Positions 18,706 to 26,849 are shown, counted from the stretch's first letter. The stretch: DNA of 64,000 bases from CAKVLS01 sp045651685 (GCA_045651685.1 JAZRSV010000019.1:1-64000), one strand, 5' to 3'. Made by a program: numbers and translations. Notes: generated from the letters alone by a model not told the origin.

Positions 18706-19776
18706 ATGATACAAAAATTGGACAAAATAGAACAGCGTTATGATGAACTTACAAAATTGGTTGTAGATCCTGCTGTTATATCAAACAACAAAGAGTGGAA
18801 AAAACTAGTAAAAGAACATAGTGATATAACACCTATCATCGACAAGTATAAAGAACTAAAAAAATGTGTCAAAGACCTAGAAGATGCACAACAAATGCTA
18901 AAGGTAGAGTCTGACCCAGAAATGCTGTCTATGTTAGAAGAAGAAGTTGAGGCTTGCAAAAAGCGCCGTGTCGAAATAGATGACGAGTTAAAAGTTTTGT
19001 TGTTGCCAAAAGACGAAAATGACGACAAAAATGTTATCATAGAGATAAGAGCTGGTGCTGGTGGTGATGAAGCTGCTTTGTTTGGATACGAACTTATGCG
19101 TATGTACAATATGTATGCAGAGCGTCATCGTTGGAAGAGTGAACTTATGAATATCAACGAGAGCGAACTAGGTGGTATCAAAGAAGTTGTCTTTATGATA
19201 GCTGGTAAAGATGTTTATTCTAAATTAAAGTTCGAGAGTGGTGTACACCGTGTACAACGCGTGCCAGAAACAGAGTCTCAAGGTAGAGTTCATACTTCTA
19301 CAGTGACAGTTGCTGTTTTGCCAGAACTAGAAGAAGTAGAATTTGACATTTTAGACAAAGACCTAAAAGTTGATACTTACCGTGCTTCTGGTGCAGGTGG
19401 CCAGCATGTTAACAAAACCGAATCTGCTATTCGTATAACTCACTTGCCAACAGGTATTATTGTTGCTTGCCAAGATGAGCGCAGCCAAATAAAAAATAGA
19501 GAAAAAGCCATGACTATCTTAAAGTCAAAATTGTATGACTTTTATCAAGGTCAAAAAGATAGAGAATATGCCGAAACTCGTAAATCTCAAGTAGGTACTG
19601 GTGATCGTAGTGAGCGTATCAGAACATACAACTTCCCACAAGGTCGTATGACAGATCATCGTATTAACTTTACCGCATACAACTTGTTAGACTTTATGAA
19701 CGGCAACCTAGACGAACTTATTACAGAACTTCAACTAGCCGATCAAAAAGCAAAGTTAGAGAGTATTAATTCTTAA
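18706..19776 (+). CDS. prfA: Peptide chain release factor 1
   Basis: 356 aa, normal length. RF1 recognises UAA/UAG and triggers peptide release. Seen: helical N-terminal domain, 'IEIRAGAGGDEAALF', the catalytic GGQ at 231-233 within 'YRASGAGGQHVNK', and 'ERIRTYNFPQGRMTDHRI'. The codon-recognition PxT-type loop falls in 'RVPETESQGRVHTS' (PET). Follows the DUF1385-PrmC fusion after 2 nt with AAGGGA as ribosome binding site, so enzyme and substrate are translationally linked. Ends in a terminator. Confidence 0.98.
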   Translation: MIQKLDKIEQRYDELTKLVVDPAVISNNKEWKKLVKEHSDITPIIDKYKELKKCVKDLEDAQQMLKVESDPEMLSMLEEEVEACKKRRVEIDDELKVLLLPKDENDDKNVIIEIRAGAGGDEAALFGYELMRMYNMYAERHRWKSELMNINESELGGIKEVVFMIAGKDVYSKLKFESGVHRVQRVPETESQGRVHTSTVTVAVLPELEEVEFDILDKDLKVDTYRASGAGGQHVNKTESAIRITHLPTGIIVACQDERSQIKNREKAMTILKSKLYDFYQGQKDREYAETRKSQVGTGDRSERIRTYNFPQGRMTDHRINFTAYNLLDFMNGNLDELITELQLADQKAKLESINS

Positions 19777-19781
19777 TAACC

Positions 19782-19811
19782 AAACACCTGTTTTTTTCAG
19801 GTGTTTTTTTT
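19782..19811 (+). terminator. Terminator after prfA
   Basis: AAACACCTG / CAGGTGTTT stem with T-rich loop, followed by T run. Confidence 0.88.
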
Positions 19812-19851
19812 ATTAATATATATAGCTACATAAAAAATTTTTACTCAAATA

Positions 19852-19880
19852 TTGTACTTAATTGATTTTTATGCTATAAT
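19852..19880 (+). promoter_or_regulatory. Promoter of the 610-aa unknown gene
   Basis: TTGTAC, 17 bp, TATAAT with extended TGC just before the -10. Confidence 0.78.
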
Positions 19881-19921
19881 GTTGGTAGAAAAAATATTGT
19901 AATCTCAATAAAGGGGTAATT

Positions 19922-21754
19922 ATGAACGGAGTTATTGAGCAAGAACAAACATACACTAGACCTAGCGGAGAAGAAGTTGTAGGTGATAGTAAATATATTA
20001 GCAGTATTCGTGATGAGCAAAGTCGTGATATTATAGACAATTGCCGCATAGGCAACTATGATAGCAATGGCAACTATGCTATAGATCCAGAGATTACAGC
20101 CGAGCTTATCGGTATGAACAAATGGATTTATCGCGAAACTCTAAAAAATGTGCTAAAAGACAATAAAAAAGAAATAGAACTTATTGTCAATAGCCGTTTG
20201 CCTCTTTTTGGCGATATGGAGTTTAGACTTGTTGTTGCCGAAACAAGCGCAAGACTATATCTTATCGAAGAAGTATTTAGAGAAGGCGGCGGATATCTAG
20301 AAACATATGGCGAAAAAATAGCAGAGTATGTAAGTGACTCTACCGAAAAAGAAGATCTAGCTAGCATCTTTACTTTGTTTAATATTCGCATTATCGAAGA
20401 AGACGAAGAAGACGATGGTAAAAAAGTTGACGAAGAAGACAGCAATATCGAAAAGTTGTTAGTTCGTAAAATTTATTTAAGTCTACTTGCAAAACAACTA
20501 ATTGACGAAACGGCTGCCGAAGAAAAAGCTATCTTTGACAAAATAGTAGCAATACTAAAAGAACAAGGTGGCGAGTACGGCAAGAGAGTATTAAAAAACT
20601 TTATCGACAGACTAGAGCGTAGACCAGAAGTTATGGGCATCAAAGATAAAAGTGGTTATAACAAAGCGCTTAACGACATGTTGATGGGTGCTATCGAAGT
20701 TGTCACAACTGATGACGACATGAAAGATGATAAGATCAAAAAGATCTTTATAGATATCAATAATTTAAGAAACAATCACACTCAAGACAACATTGACAAA
20801 GTCAAAAGAAACATAAGCCCAGATACTGTAAAAAAAGTATATGACAAAGTAAGAGGCGACAAAGCAAAATTGACATTGCAAGATGTGTCAAGAATTATAG
20901 ATGATACTCAAGACACTCTAAAAAAACCAGAAGGTGTCCGCAAGTCAAAACCTATACTAAAACAAGAGACAAGACAAGCCCTTCTAAAGCAAACTCCAAA
21001 AAATGTTGTTGTAGAAGAAACTCATGAAAAACCAGCTGCAGCAGCTCTTAAAAAAGAGACTGCCGAACCAGTCAAAAAAGCTCCTGCAAAAAAACCGGTT
21101 ATCAAAAAAGAAGACAAAGCTCCTGTAAAAAAACCAGCCAAAGCTCCTACCAAGGTAGAAAAAGGTAAGGCAAAATCAGATTCTAAACCTAAAAAGAAAG
21201 TCGTTAAAGAACCTGCAAAACCTATCTTTGTTGCAGTACCACCAAAACAAGAGAAAAATCAAGATGGTGCTACTAAAGGTACAGGCAAAACATTTGGTGC
21301 TAGCGAGGCTCCATACTTTACACCTTCTGCAAGTGCTATTTATGGTCCTGACGCAGAGCAACCAGCATTTACTTCTGGATCTATAGATTTGGGCAAAGAC
21401 CCATTGGGACAATCAACTTTGGGTGGTGACAAAGCGTGGATTAACTCAATGCTTGAAAAAATGAAGAGCGAGCATATAGGCGACGCCATTAATACTATAA
21501 GAGACCAACTAGATGGTTTAGGGCCAATGGATCTACCTGGAGCCAACGATTGGCGAGGCCATGTCGAATCTCCAGACCACGAAGATATTTTTAGAAGCAG
21601 TCCTGGTGATACTAGTAATCCAGGAGTGCAACACGATTCTCCTTTTGGTGAATCGAAAGTCGAAACCAACGCTTTTGACCCTTCAAAAAAGAATACTACT
21701 CAAACCTTTGGTTCAACAAGTTTTGAGCAAGATAATCCATTTGAACCAAGATAA
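19922..21754 (+). CDS. Unknown 610-aa protein with Lys/Pro/Ala-rich linker
   Basis: ATG after AAAGGGG. Three parts: residues ~1-330 helical, charged and globular, with an acidic run near 160-175 (EEDEEDDGKKVDEED); ~345-455 low-complexity Lys/Pro/Ala repeats of the AKKP/VKKPA type, likely a flexible linker or nucleic-acid-contacting tail; ~460-610 Gly/Asp/Pro-rich and largely disordered. No signal peptide or membrane span. Family not recognised. It has its own promoter; the next gene begins 86 bp on with a separate promoter. Homologues may exist only in related uncultured Clostridia; that is a guess. Confidence 0.6.
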   Translation: MNGVIEQEQTYTRPSGEEVVGDSKYISSIRDEQSRDIIDNCRIGNYDSNGNYAIDPEITAELIGMNKWIYRETLKNVLKDNKKEIELIVNSRLPLFGDMEFRLVVAETSARLYLIEEVFREGGGYLETYGEKIAEYVSDSTEKEDLASIFTLFNIRIIEEDEEDDGKKVDEEDSNIEKLLVRKIYLSLLAKQLIDETAAEEKAIFDKIVAILKEQGGEYGKRVLKNFIDRLERRPEVMGIKDKSGYNKALNDMLMGAIEVVTTDDDMKDDKIKKIFIDINNLRNNHTQDNIDKVKRNISPDTVKKVYDKVRGDKAKLTLQDVSRIIDDTQDTLKKPEGVRKSKPILKQETRQALLKQTPKNVVVEETHEKPAAAALKKETAEPVKKAPAKKPVIKKEDKAPVKKPAKAPTKVEKGKAKSDSKPKKKVVKEPAKPIFVAVPPKQEKNQDGATKGTGKTFGASEAPYFTPSASAIYGPDAEQPAFTSGSIDLGKDPLGQSTLGGDKAWINSMLEKMKSEHIGDAINTIRDQLDGLGPMDLPGANDWRGHVESPDHEDIFRSSPGDTSNPGVQHDSPFGESKVETNAFDPSKKNTTQTFGSTSFEQDNPFEPR

Positions 21755-21784
21755 AAAATTATAAAAAAAACTAAAAATTCACTA

Positions 21785-21813
21785 TTGACTAGTCCAAACA
21801 TGTATGTTAGAAT
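21785..21813 (+). promoter_or_regulatory. Promoter of the 183-aa unknown gene
   Basis: TTGACT, 17 bp, TAGAAT; then AGAGAGGA before the ATG. Confidence 0.78.
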
Positions 21814-21840
21814 TATTACATAAAAAGAGAGGAAAATGTT

Positions 21841-22392
21841 ATGGCAGAATTAGAAAACAAATACATCCCAATGCAAGGTTATGCTTCTTACAATGTACCA
21901 GTAAGACCACCTAGAGTTGACAATGGTAGAGTAAGAACTCCAGAAGAAATCGAAGAAGGAACAAAAAACTTCCGTCACACATTTTATCTAGATGAGACTG
22001 GCCATGTATACATTATACCTTCTATTGATGTAGATGGTAAATGGGTAGATGCATACTCTCCAACTGATGTTGTTAGAGCAGCTATGGGTGATCCAGAGGC
22101 AAAAGCAAAATTAGACAAATGCCGCAAGAGTCTAAAAGAATTTTATGGCAGAGATCTTATGTCTGACAAACTAATGCAAACTCTATATGATCAAGAAAAA
22201 GGCGAGCTAATCGCAGCTATCAATTCTGCTAGAGAAGAAGATGGTTTAGAGCCATTAGAAAACATCAGATTGCCAAAATCACCAAAGACAGCAACTAACT
22301 TTACACCATCAGACCTAGCTAGAGTAGTAGCATCTGCAAAGACAGCAACTACACCAGCTCAAGGCACTGATCCAAAGCCACAACAACCATAA
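21841..22392 (+). CDS. Unknown 183-aa soluble protein
   Basis: ATG with AGAGAGGA upstream. The N-terminal ~40 residues are Pro-rich; residues ~45-75 ('HTFYLDETGHVYIIPSIDVD', 'GKWVDAYSP') look like a small beta unit; ~75-130 is helical and charged; the last ~40 residues are Ala/Thr/Pro-rich and disordered. No export signal. Family not recognised. Lone gene between its promoter and terminator, directly upstream of the rpmG-secE-nusG operon. Confidence 0.6.
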   Translation: MAELENKYIPMQGYASYNVPVRPPRVDNGRVRTPEEIEEGTKNFRHTFYLDETGHVYIIPSIDVDGKWVDAYSPTDVVRAAMGDPEAKAKLDKCRKSLKEFYGRDLMSDKLMQTLYDQEKGELIAAINSAREEDGLEPLENIRLPKSPKTATNFTPSDLARVVASAKTATTPAQGTDPKPQQP

Positions 22393-22396
22393 TATT

Positions 22397-22424
22397 AAAA
22401 AGACATTTTATAATGTCTTTTTTT
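22397..22424 (+). terminator. Terminator before the rpmG-secE-nusG operon
   Basis: AAAAAGACATT / AATGTCTTTTT stem, loop TTAT, T run. Confidence 0.88.
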
Positions 22425-22466
22425 AATTTTTGTCCAAAAAAACTAGGCAAAAATTCAAAAAAAAGG

Positions 22467-22495
22467 TTGACATACGGCGAGGTGTATGTTAAACT
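22467..22495 (+). promoter_or_regulatory. Promoter of rpmG-secE-nusG
   Basis: TTGACA, 17 bp, TAAACT; transcription should start near 22502, giving a ~45-nt leader. Confidence 0.78.
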
Positions 22496-22547
22496 CTTAT
22501 CAGCACTCATAGATTTGGGTGTTAATTTTTTGAGAAGGTTAATTTTT

Positions 22548-22697
22548 ATGAGAACTAAAATCACATTAGCATGTACAGAATGTAAACAAAGAAATTACGA
22601 CAATATGAAAAACAAGAAAAATGACCCAGACAGAATTGAAATGAGCAAATACTGCAAATTCTGCAAAAAACACACTGTTCACAAAGAAACAAAGTAA
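22548..22697 (+). CDS. rpmG: 50S ribosomal protein L33, zinc form
   Basis: 49 aa from the ATG at 22548 with AGAAGG 9 nt upstream; a longer in-frame extension back to 22413 overlaps the promoter and is rejected. Two CxxC pairs (ACTECK and CKFCK) form the zinc site of the C+ form. First gene of the rpmG-secE-nusG group, the usual Firmicutes arrangement. Confidence 0.95.
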   Translation: MRTKITLACTECKQRNYDNMKNKKNDPDRIEMSKYCKFCKKHTVHKETK

Positions 22698-22720
22698 TAG
22701 TCGATAGGGGGAATTTTTTA

Positions 22721-23047
22721 ATGGCACAAGACCAAAAAAATACTACCGAAGTTAGCCCAAAAGAGCAAAAGCGTCTTATAAAGCAAGCAGAAAAAGAGCA
22801 AGCTAAAAAAGAAAAAGAACAAGCTAAAGCAAAAAAGGCTAAAAAGAAAGAAAAGAAAACAAACAAACTTGTAAAGAAAATGAAAGAGACTGGTTCAGAA
22901 CTAAAAAAAGTTACCTGGCCTAGTTTTTCTACGGTTGTAAAGAGCACAGGTATTGTTCTTGCGTTCGTTGCAGCTTCACTTGTTGTGTTGTTTGGTTTCG
23001 AAACATTGCTTGGACTATTGTACGATGTGTTTACCAAAACTCTATAA
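22721..23047 (+). CDS. secE: Preprotein translocase subunit SecE
   Basis: 108 aa with a long Lys/Ala/Glu-rich cytoplasmic N-terminal extension (~1-48), then the conserved amphipathic helix 'ETGSELKKVTWPSF' and one membrane span (~72-100). SecE clamps the two halves of the SecY channel. Lies 23 nt after rpmG with GGGGG-rich ribosome binding site, and 33 nt ahead of nusG. The N-terminal charged tail is longer than the ~60-aa Gram-positive norm. Confidence 0.95.
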   Translation: MAQDQKNTTEVSPKEQKRLIKQAEKEQAKKEKEQAKAKKAKKKEKKTNKLVKKMKETGSELKKVTWPSFSTVVKSTGIVLAFVAASLVVLFGFETLLGLLYDVFTKTL

Positions 23048-23080
23048 GAGTGATATTTTAATTTAGAGGGTTTTTGTTTA

Positions 23081-23602
23081 ATGGAAAATAATGAAGCAAA
23101 ATGGTATGTTTTGCATACACTTTCTGGTTACGAAAATGTTGCAAAAACTAACCTAGAAATGGTTGTCAAAAAATACAATATGGAAGATCGTGTTTTCGAT
23201 ATCATTATTCCTGTAGAAGAAACTATCGAAGAACGCAATGGCAAGAAAAAACTTGTTCAACACAAGTTGTTGCCAAGTTATATTGTTGTAAAAATGATAT
23301 ATGGTGATGACCTATGGCACAATATTACCCGTACTCGTGGTATTACTGGTTTTGTTGGCCCTATGGGTAGAGCATTGCCACTTACTGATGACGAAGTTCG
23401 CAGATTGCATCTAGAAAAAATCGTTGTAGATGTAGACTTGCGTCCAAACGACAAAATCGAAGTTATCGACGGTGTGCTTACAGGCAGCGTTGGTACAGTT
23501 ATTTCTGTCGACATCGAAAACGCTAAACTAAAAGCAAATGTAGAGATGTTTGGTCGTGATACACCAGTTGATCTTGCTTTTAGCGAAGTAAGAAAAATTT
23601 AA
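23081..23602 (+). CDS. nusG: Transcription termination/antitermination protein NusG
   Basis: 173 aa. N-terminal NGN domain starts 'KWYVLHTLSGYENVAKTNLE', with 'LLPSYIVVKMIY', 'TRGITGFVGP' and 'PLTDDEV'; C-terminal KOW domain at ~120-173 ('IEVIDGVLTGSVGTVISVDI'). NusG rides RNA polymerase and couples it to the ribosome (via S10) or termination factors. Third gene of the rpmG-secE-nusG operon. Confidence 0.97.
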   Translation: MENNEAKWYVLHTLSGYENVAKTNLEMVVKKYNMEDRVFDIIIPVEETIEERNGKKKLVQHKLLPSYIVVKMIYGDDLWHNITRTRGITGFVGPMGRALPLTDDEVRRLHLEKIVVDVDLRPNDKIEVIDGVLTGSVGTVISVDIENAKLKANVEMFGRDTPVDLAFSEVRKI

Positions 23603-23648
23603 TTTTTTGGTACACCCAAAGACATATTATTGTTTTTGTTTGTATATA

Positions 23649-23692
23649 GTGGGAGAATTGTAAATCTTATCAATGCAATTCGCTTAAACCAC
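23649..23692 (+). promoter_or_regulatory. Putative L1-binding mRNA element upstream of rplK
   Basis: Outer helix GTGG (23649-23652) / CCAC (23689-23692); inner helix GAATTG (23655-23660) / CAATTC (23676-23681); the two are separated by GA on the left and seven unpaired bases on the right. The same plan recurs before rplA. Two short helices around an asymmetric internal loop is the known plan of L1-binding operator sites, so autogenous control by L1 is inferred. Confidence 0.65.
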
Positions 23693-23711
23693 ACGAGGAG
23701 GATAATTTATT

Positions 23712-24143
23712 ATGGCTGTTAACAAAAAAATTAGTGCTGTTGTTAAATTACAACTTCCTGCAGGTAAAGCAACACCGGGACCACCAGTAGGTTCTTCTCT
23801 TGGACCTCACGGTATCAATATCGCCGGTTTTACTAAGGAATTCAATGACAAAACAGCAAGTCAAGCAGGTCTTATCATACCAGTAGTTATTACTATTTAT
23901 GCTGACCGTACTTTTGACTTTGTATTGAAAACCCCACCAGCAGCAGTTTTAATTAAAAAAGCATGCAATATCGAAAGTGGTTCTGCAAAACCTAACAAGA
24001 CCAAAGTTGCAACTATCACTATGGCTCAAGTTAAAGAAATCGCAGAATTAAAAATGCCAGACTTAAATGCTGCAAACCTTGACAGTGCAATCAGTATGAT
24101 TAAAGGCTCTGCAAGAAGTATGGGCGTTACAGTCGTTGACTAA
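23712..24143 (+). CDS. rplK: 50S ribosomal protein L11
   Basis: 143 aa. N-terminal domain 'VVKLQLPAGKATPGPPVGSS' then 'LGPHGINIAGF' (thiostrepton/release-factor region) and C-terminal rRNA-binding domain ending 'KGSARSMGVTVVD'. L11 builds the GTPase-associated stalk base with 23S rRNA. Preceded by GAGGAGG and an L1-like operator. The 109-nt gap from nusG has no obvious terminator, so it may be part of the upstream operon. Confidence 0.98.
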   Translation: MAVNKKISAVVKLQLPAGKATPGPPVGSSLGPHGINIAGFTKEFNDKTASQAGLIIPVVITIYADRTFDFVLKTPPAAVLIKKACNIESGSAKPNKTKVATITMAQVKEIAELKMPDLNAANLDSAISMIKGSARSMGVTVVD

Positions 24144-24151
24144 TTTTAATA

Positions 24152-24184
24152 GTGGGAGAACTATTTAGAGTTCAATATCACCAC
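24152..24184 (+). promoter_or_regulatory. Putative L1-binding mRNA element upstream of rplA
   Basis: Outer helix GTGG (24152-24155) / CCAC (24181-24184); inner helix GAACT (24158-24162) / AGTTC (24169-24173); GA on the left and a 7-nt right bulge. The left strand ATAGTGGGAGAA is identical to that before rplK, while the rest of the inner helix differs yet still pairs. It ends directly before the Shine-Dalgarno, so protein binding would block rplA translation. Confidence 0.65.
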
Positions 24185-24195
24185 AGGAGGTAAAA

Positions 24196-24888
24196 ATGAA
24201 AGTAGGAAAAAGATATAAAGAATGCGTTCAAGCTTTTGATAAAACTCAAACTTACGAACAAAAAGACGCTCTTGATATCGTTGTTAAAAACGCTAAAGCA
24301 AAGTTTGACGAAACAGTTGAACTTCACATCAAGCTTGGTGTTGACGGTAGAAATGCAGACCAACAAGTTAGAGGTACAGTAGTACTTCCAGCTGGTACTG
24401 GTAAGAGTGTTAAAGTTTTGGTTATCGCTAAAGGCGACAAAGCTGATGACGCAACAAAAGCAGGCGCTGATGTAGTTGGCGCTGAAGATGTTATTGCAAA
24501 AATCCAAGGCGGTTGGTTAGATTTTGATGTATGTATCACAACACCTGATATGATGGGTCTTGTTGGTCGTATCGCAAAAGTTCTTGGACCAAGAGGTTTA
24601 ATGCCAAATCCAAAGAGCGGTACCGTTACTATGGATGTTAAAAAAGCAATCAGCGATGTTAAAGCTGGTAAAGTTGAGTACAGACTTGACAAAAACAACA
24701 TCATCCACGTAGCTATTGGTAAAGCAAGTTTTGGTACAGAAAAGTTATTAGAAAACTTCGAAGCTCTTATGGGCGCAGTTATCAAAGCTAAACCAGCAGC
24801 AGCTAAAGGTACATATCTTCGCAGCGTAACAGTTGCAAGCACTATGGGCCCTGGCGTAAAAGTTGCCTACAAAGCAGCAACACTATAA
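24196..24888 (+). CDS. rplA: 50S ribosomal protein L1
   Basis: 230 aa. Typical 'MKVGKRYKECVQAFDKTQTY' start, central 'PDMMGLVGRIAKVLGPRGLM' with 'PNPKSGTVT', and 'KVEYRLDKNNIIHVAIGKASF' domain. L1 forms the mobile stalk at the E site and is the usual autoregulator of the L11 operon. Ribosome binding site ACAGGAGG is joined to the upstream operator-like element. Terminator follows immediately, splitting rplKA from rplJL. Confidence 0.98.
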   Translation: MKVGKRYKECVQAFDKTQTYEQKDALDIVVKNAKAKFDETVELHIKLGVDGRNADQQVRGTVVLPAGTGKSVKVLVIAKGDKADDATKAGADVVGAEDVIAKIQGGWLDFDVCITTPDMMGLVGRIAKVLGPRGLMPNPKSGTVTMDVKKAISDVKAGKVEYRLDKNNIIHVAIGKASFGTEKLLENFEALMGAVIKAKPAAAKGTYLRSVTVASTMGPGVKVAYKAATL

Positions 24889-24897
24889 TTGATATAA

Positions 24898-24929
24898 AAA
24901 AACAACCTAAACTTTAGGTTGTTTTTTTT
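24898..24929 (+). terminator. Terminator after rplA
   Basis: AAAAACAACCTA / TAGGTTGTTTTT stem, 5-nt loop, T8. Confidence 0.9.
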
Positions 24930-24966
24930 GTGGCAAAAATTGGCTATTTTAATTTTGTTTTTTGTA

Positions 24967-24975
24967 TGATATAAT
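24967..24975 (+). promoter_or_regulatory. Extended -10 promoter of the gene inserted between rplA and rplJ
   Basis: TGATATAAT (TGn plus TATAAT). No good -35 hexamer at 17 bp. Start expected near 24982. Confidence 0.6.
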
Positions 24976-25004
24976 ATAGTATATTAAAAAATAGTTAGGT
25001 GAGT

Positions 25005-25577
25005 ATGAGAGTTTATAGATATTTAGATGAAGTAGAATTAGCTTGTTTTGAAAAAGGAGACTTGGAGAATGTTGGAGCAACATATCCAAGAAGGGTAGAT
25101 AGCAACTCGCACAGGTATCAATCAGGTGTAAAATATATACACTTTTTTAGAGATTTAGATGACTTACAGTATATCAGAGCTACAAAGAGAGAAAGTGATT
25201 CTGCATATTTTATATGCCAGTTTAACATAGATCCAATTACTCTTATCAAAAATGCTGGTGTAGGGTACTATGAGGCAAGAGGATATGATATGGATACTGC
25301 TAAAGTTAGAGAGTTTGCTATACCAGTTAGCGAGATTAAACCTGATAATTTAACTTTTTATATCAGAGATAAAGACAAGGCAATTACTGGTCAAGAAGCA
25401 TACAGCAGGTTTGAATCTAAAAGATGTTCTATGCCGACCAATAAGTATAATCTTTGCGAACAAGATGAAACTATTCAAGAAGAAGAGCAAGAAGAAGAGC
25501 AAGAAGATGTTTATGAAGAGCCAGATCTAAAAACAAAGATAGATTCGCTAATGAAAATTGACGATGTCTGTTTTTAA
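25005..25577 (+). CDS. Unknown 190-aa protein inserted in the rplKA-rplJL string
   Basis: 190 aa from the ATG at 25005; a GTG at 24999 is an alternative start because the AGGTGAG run overlaps both. Begins 'MRVYRYLDEVELACFEKGDL' and has 'YIHFF', 'YFICQFNIDP', 'GVGYYEARGYD' and 'REFAIPVSEIKP'; this R-Y...HFF...F layout is reminiscent of small ADP-ribosyltransferase-like or RES-like folds, but I cannot confirm a catalytic triad. Residues ~148-165 are an acidic Glu-rich run (EEEQEEEQED). No export signal. Has its own promoter and terminator, so it is a separate unit placed within a normally unbroken ribosomal gene string. Confidence 0.6.
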   Translation: MRVYRYLDEVELACFEKGDLENVGATYPRRVDSNSHRYQSGVKYIHFFRDLDDLQYIRATKRESDSAYFICQFNIDPITLIKNAGVGYYEARGYDMDTAKVREFAIPVSEIKPDNLTFYIRDKDKAITGQEAYSRFESKRCSMPTNKYNLCEQDETIQEEEQEEEQEDVYEEPDLKTKIDSLMKIDDVCF

Positions 25578-25603
25578 TAACATCTATTTATAATTATCAA
25601 TAG

Positions 25604-25655
25604 AATAAGTGGGGGTAATATATAAAATTAAAACTATATATCCACTTATTTTTTT
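25604..25655 (+). terminator. Long-hairpin terminator before the L10 leader
   Basis: Outer stem AATAAGTGG (25604-25612) / CCACTTATT (25642-25650), with an AT-rich inner ATATATA / TATATAT stem, then Ts. Confidence 0.75.
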
Positions 25656-25702
25656 GTTATATTTTTAGGCAATAAAAGCCCAAAAATTTTTTACAAAAGT
25701 AG

Positions 25703-25730
25703 TTGACAATATTATTTATTGTGGTATAAT
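25703..25730 (+). promoter_or_regulatory. rplJ-rplL promoter
   Basis: TTGACA, 16 bp, TATAAT with TG one base before the -10. Transcription should start near 25737. Confidence 0.88.
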
Positions 25731-25740
25731 AACATCGTTA

Positions 25741-25851
25741 AATTAAATCTTCTGCCTAAGACAGCAAGTGGATTTTTCCATAAATCTTGCCGAGGTAAGT
25801 TATAAGTTTGTTAAGTCACCTTATGCTTATTTTCGGCATAAGGTTTTTTTT
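25741..25851 (+). promoter_or_regulatory. Ribosomal L10 leader with attenuator
   Basis: The leader carries the L10-leader hallmarks 'CTAAGACAGCAAGTGG' and 'CTTGCCGAGGTAAG', the region bound by the L10-L12 complex. It ends in an intrinsic attenuator: ACCTTATGC (25818-25826) / GCATAAGGT (25836-25844) with a 9-nt loop and T8. The expected model is premature termination when L10 is in excess. Confidence 0.9.
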
Positions 25852-25877
25852 AGCAAATTTTTAACAGGAGGATAATC

Positions 25878-26369
25878 GTGAGCGCTAATCTTACAGCAAA
25901 AAAAGAAATTGTTGAAGAAATCAAATCAAGACTTACTAATGCAAAGAGTGTTGTATTTGTAGAATACAAAGGTATCAATGTAGAACAAGACACAGCACTT
26001 CGTAAAGCTTTTAGAGAAAGTGGTGTAGAATACAAAGTTTACAAAAACCGTCTTTTAGTAAAAGCATTAGAAGAACTTGGCATTAAAGATTATGATGCAA
26101 AATTATTAGAAGGCACTACATCTGTTGCTTTTGCACAAGACGAAGTTGCTGCTGCATCAGTTTTAATGAAAAAATCTAAAGAATTCGACAATATCTTAAA
26201 ACCAAAATTTGGTATACTAGAAGGTCAAATTATTGACGTAGATAAAGTAGTAGCATTGTCTAAGATCCCATCTAAAGATGTTCTTATCGCTATGCTTATG
26301 GGTATGCTTAAAGCCCCAGTTTCTGCACTTGCTCGTGCACTTAACGAAATTGCAAAAAAAGCAAACTAA
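25878..26369 (+). CDS. rplJ: 50S ribosomal protein L10
   Basis: 163 aa with a GTG start after ACAGGAGG. 'KKEIVEEIKSRLTNAKSVVF', 'EYKGINVEQDTALRKAFRES' and 'YKVYKNRLLVKAL' are the rRNA-binding N-terminal domain; the C-terminal helix (~130-163) carries L12 dimers. L10 is the stalk scaffold and, with L12, the expected regulator of its own leader. GTG starts are rare among the ribosomal genes here. Confidence 0.98.
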   Translation: MSANLTAKKEIVEEIKSRLTNAKSVVFVEYKGINVEQDTALRKAFRESGVEYKVYKNRLLVKALEELGIKDYDAKLLEGTTSVAFAQDEVAAASVLMKKSKEFDNILKPKFGILEGQIIDVDKVVALSKIPSKDVLIAMLMGMLKAPVSALARALNEIAKKAN

Positions 26370-26416
26370 TTATTAAATAAAAAATTAAATTAAACAAAAT
26401 TAAGGAGAATAAAAAA

Positions 26417-26788
26417 ATGGCAGATTTAAATAAAATCGTTGAAGAAATCAAAACACTTTCTGTTATGGAAGTTGCTGATTTAGTTAAAATGTTAGAAGAA
26501 GAATTTGGAGTAAGCGCAGCAGCAGCAGTAGCAGCTCCAGTAGCAGGCGGCGCAGCAGAAGCAGCAGCTGAAGAAAAATCAGAATTTACAGTAGCTCTTA
26601 AAGAAGTTGGCGCTAACAAAATCGCAGTTATCAAAGTTGTTAGAGAAATCACTGGTCTTGGTCTATCTGAAGCTAAAGCTTTGGTTGACGGTGCACCTTC
26701 AACAGTTAAAGAAAATGTTCCTGCAGAACAAGCTAAAGAAATGGAAGCTAAATTGAAAGAAGCAGGCGCAACTGTAGAACTTAAGTAA
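26417..26788 (+). CDS. rplL: 50S ribosomal protein L7/L12
   Basis: 123 aa. N-terminal dimerisation domain 'MADLNKIVEEIKTLSVMEVA', Ala/Gly-rich hinge (~36-55), and C-terminal factor-binding domain with 'EVGANKIAVIKVVREITGLG' and 'LSEAKALVDGAPSTVKE'. Recruits translation GTPases. In most Firmicutes rpoB follows here; in this genome a terminator and an unrelated gene follow. Confidence 0.98.
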   Translation: MADLNKIVEEIKTLSVMEVADLVKMLEEEFGVSAAAAVAAPVAGGAAEAAAEEKSEFTVALKEVGANKIAVIKVVREITGLGLSEAKALVDGAPSTVKENVPAEQAKEMEAKLKEAGATVELK

Positions 26789-26818
26789 TTTTAGAAAAGT
26801 TTACAAGTTATCCTACCA

Positions 26819-26849
26819 AAAAAAGCACAAAGTATTTTGTGCTTTTTTT
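26819..26849 (+). terminator. Terminator after rplL
   Basis: AAAAAAGCACAAA / TTTGTGCTTTTTT stem with GTAT loop. Strong, so any rpoBC elsewhere must have its own promoter. Confidence 0.9.

Noticed and set aside
20998..21240. Repetitive Lys/Pro/Ala codons as a possible tandem DNA repeat
   Set aside because: Repeat units vary in length and sequence at DNA level; it is a low-complexity protein linker.
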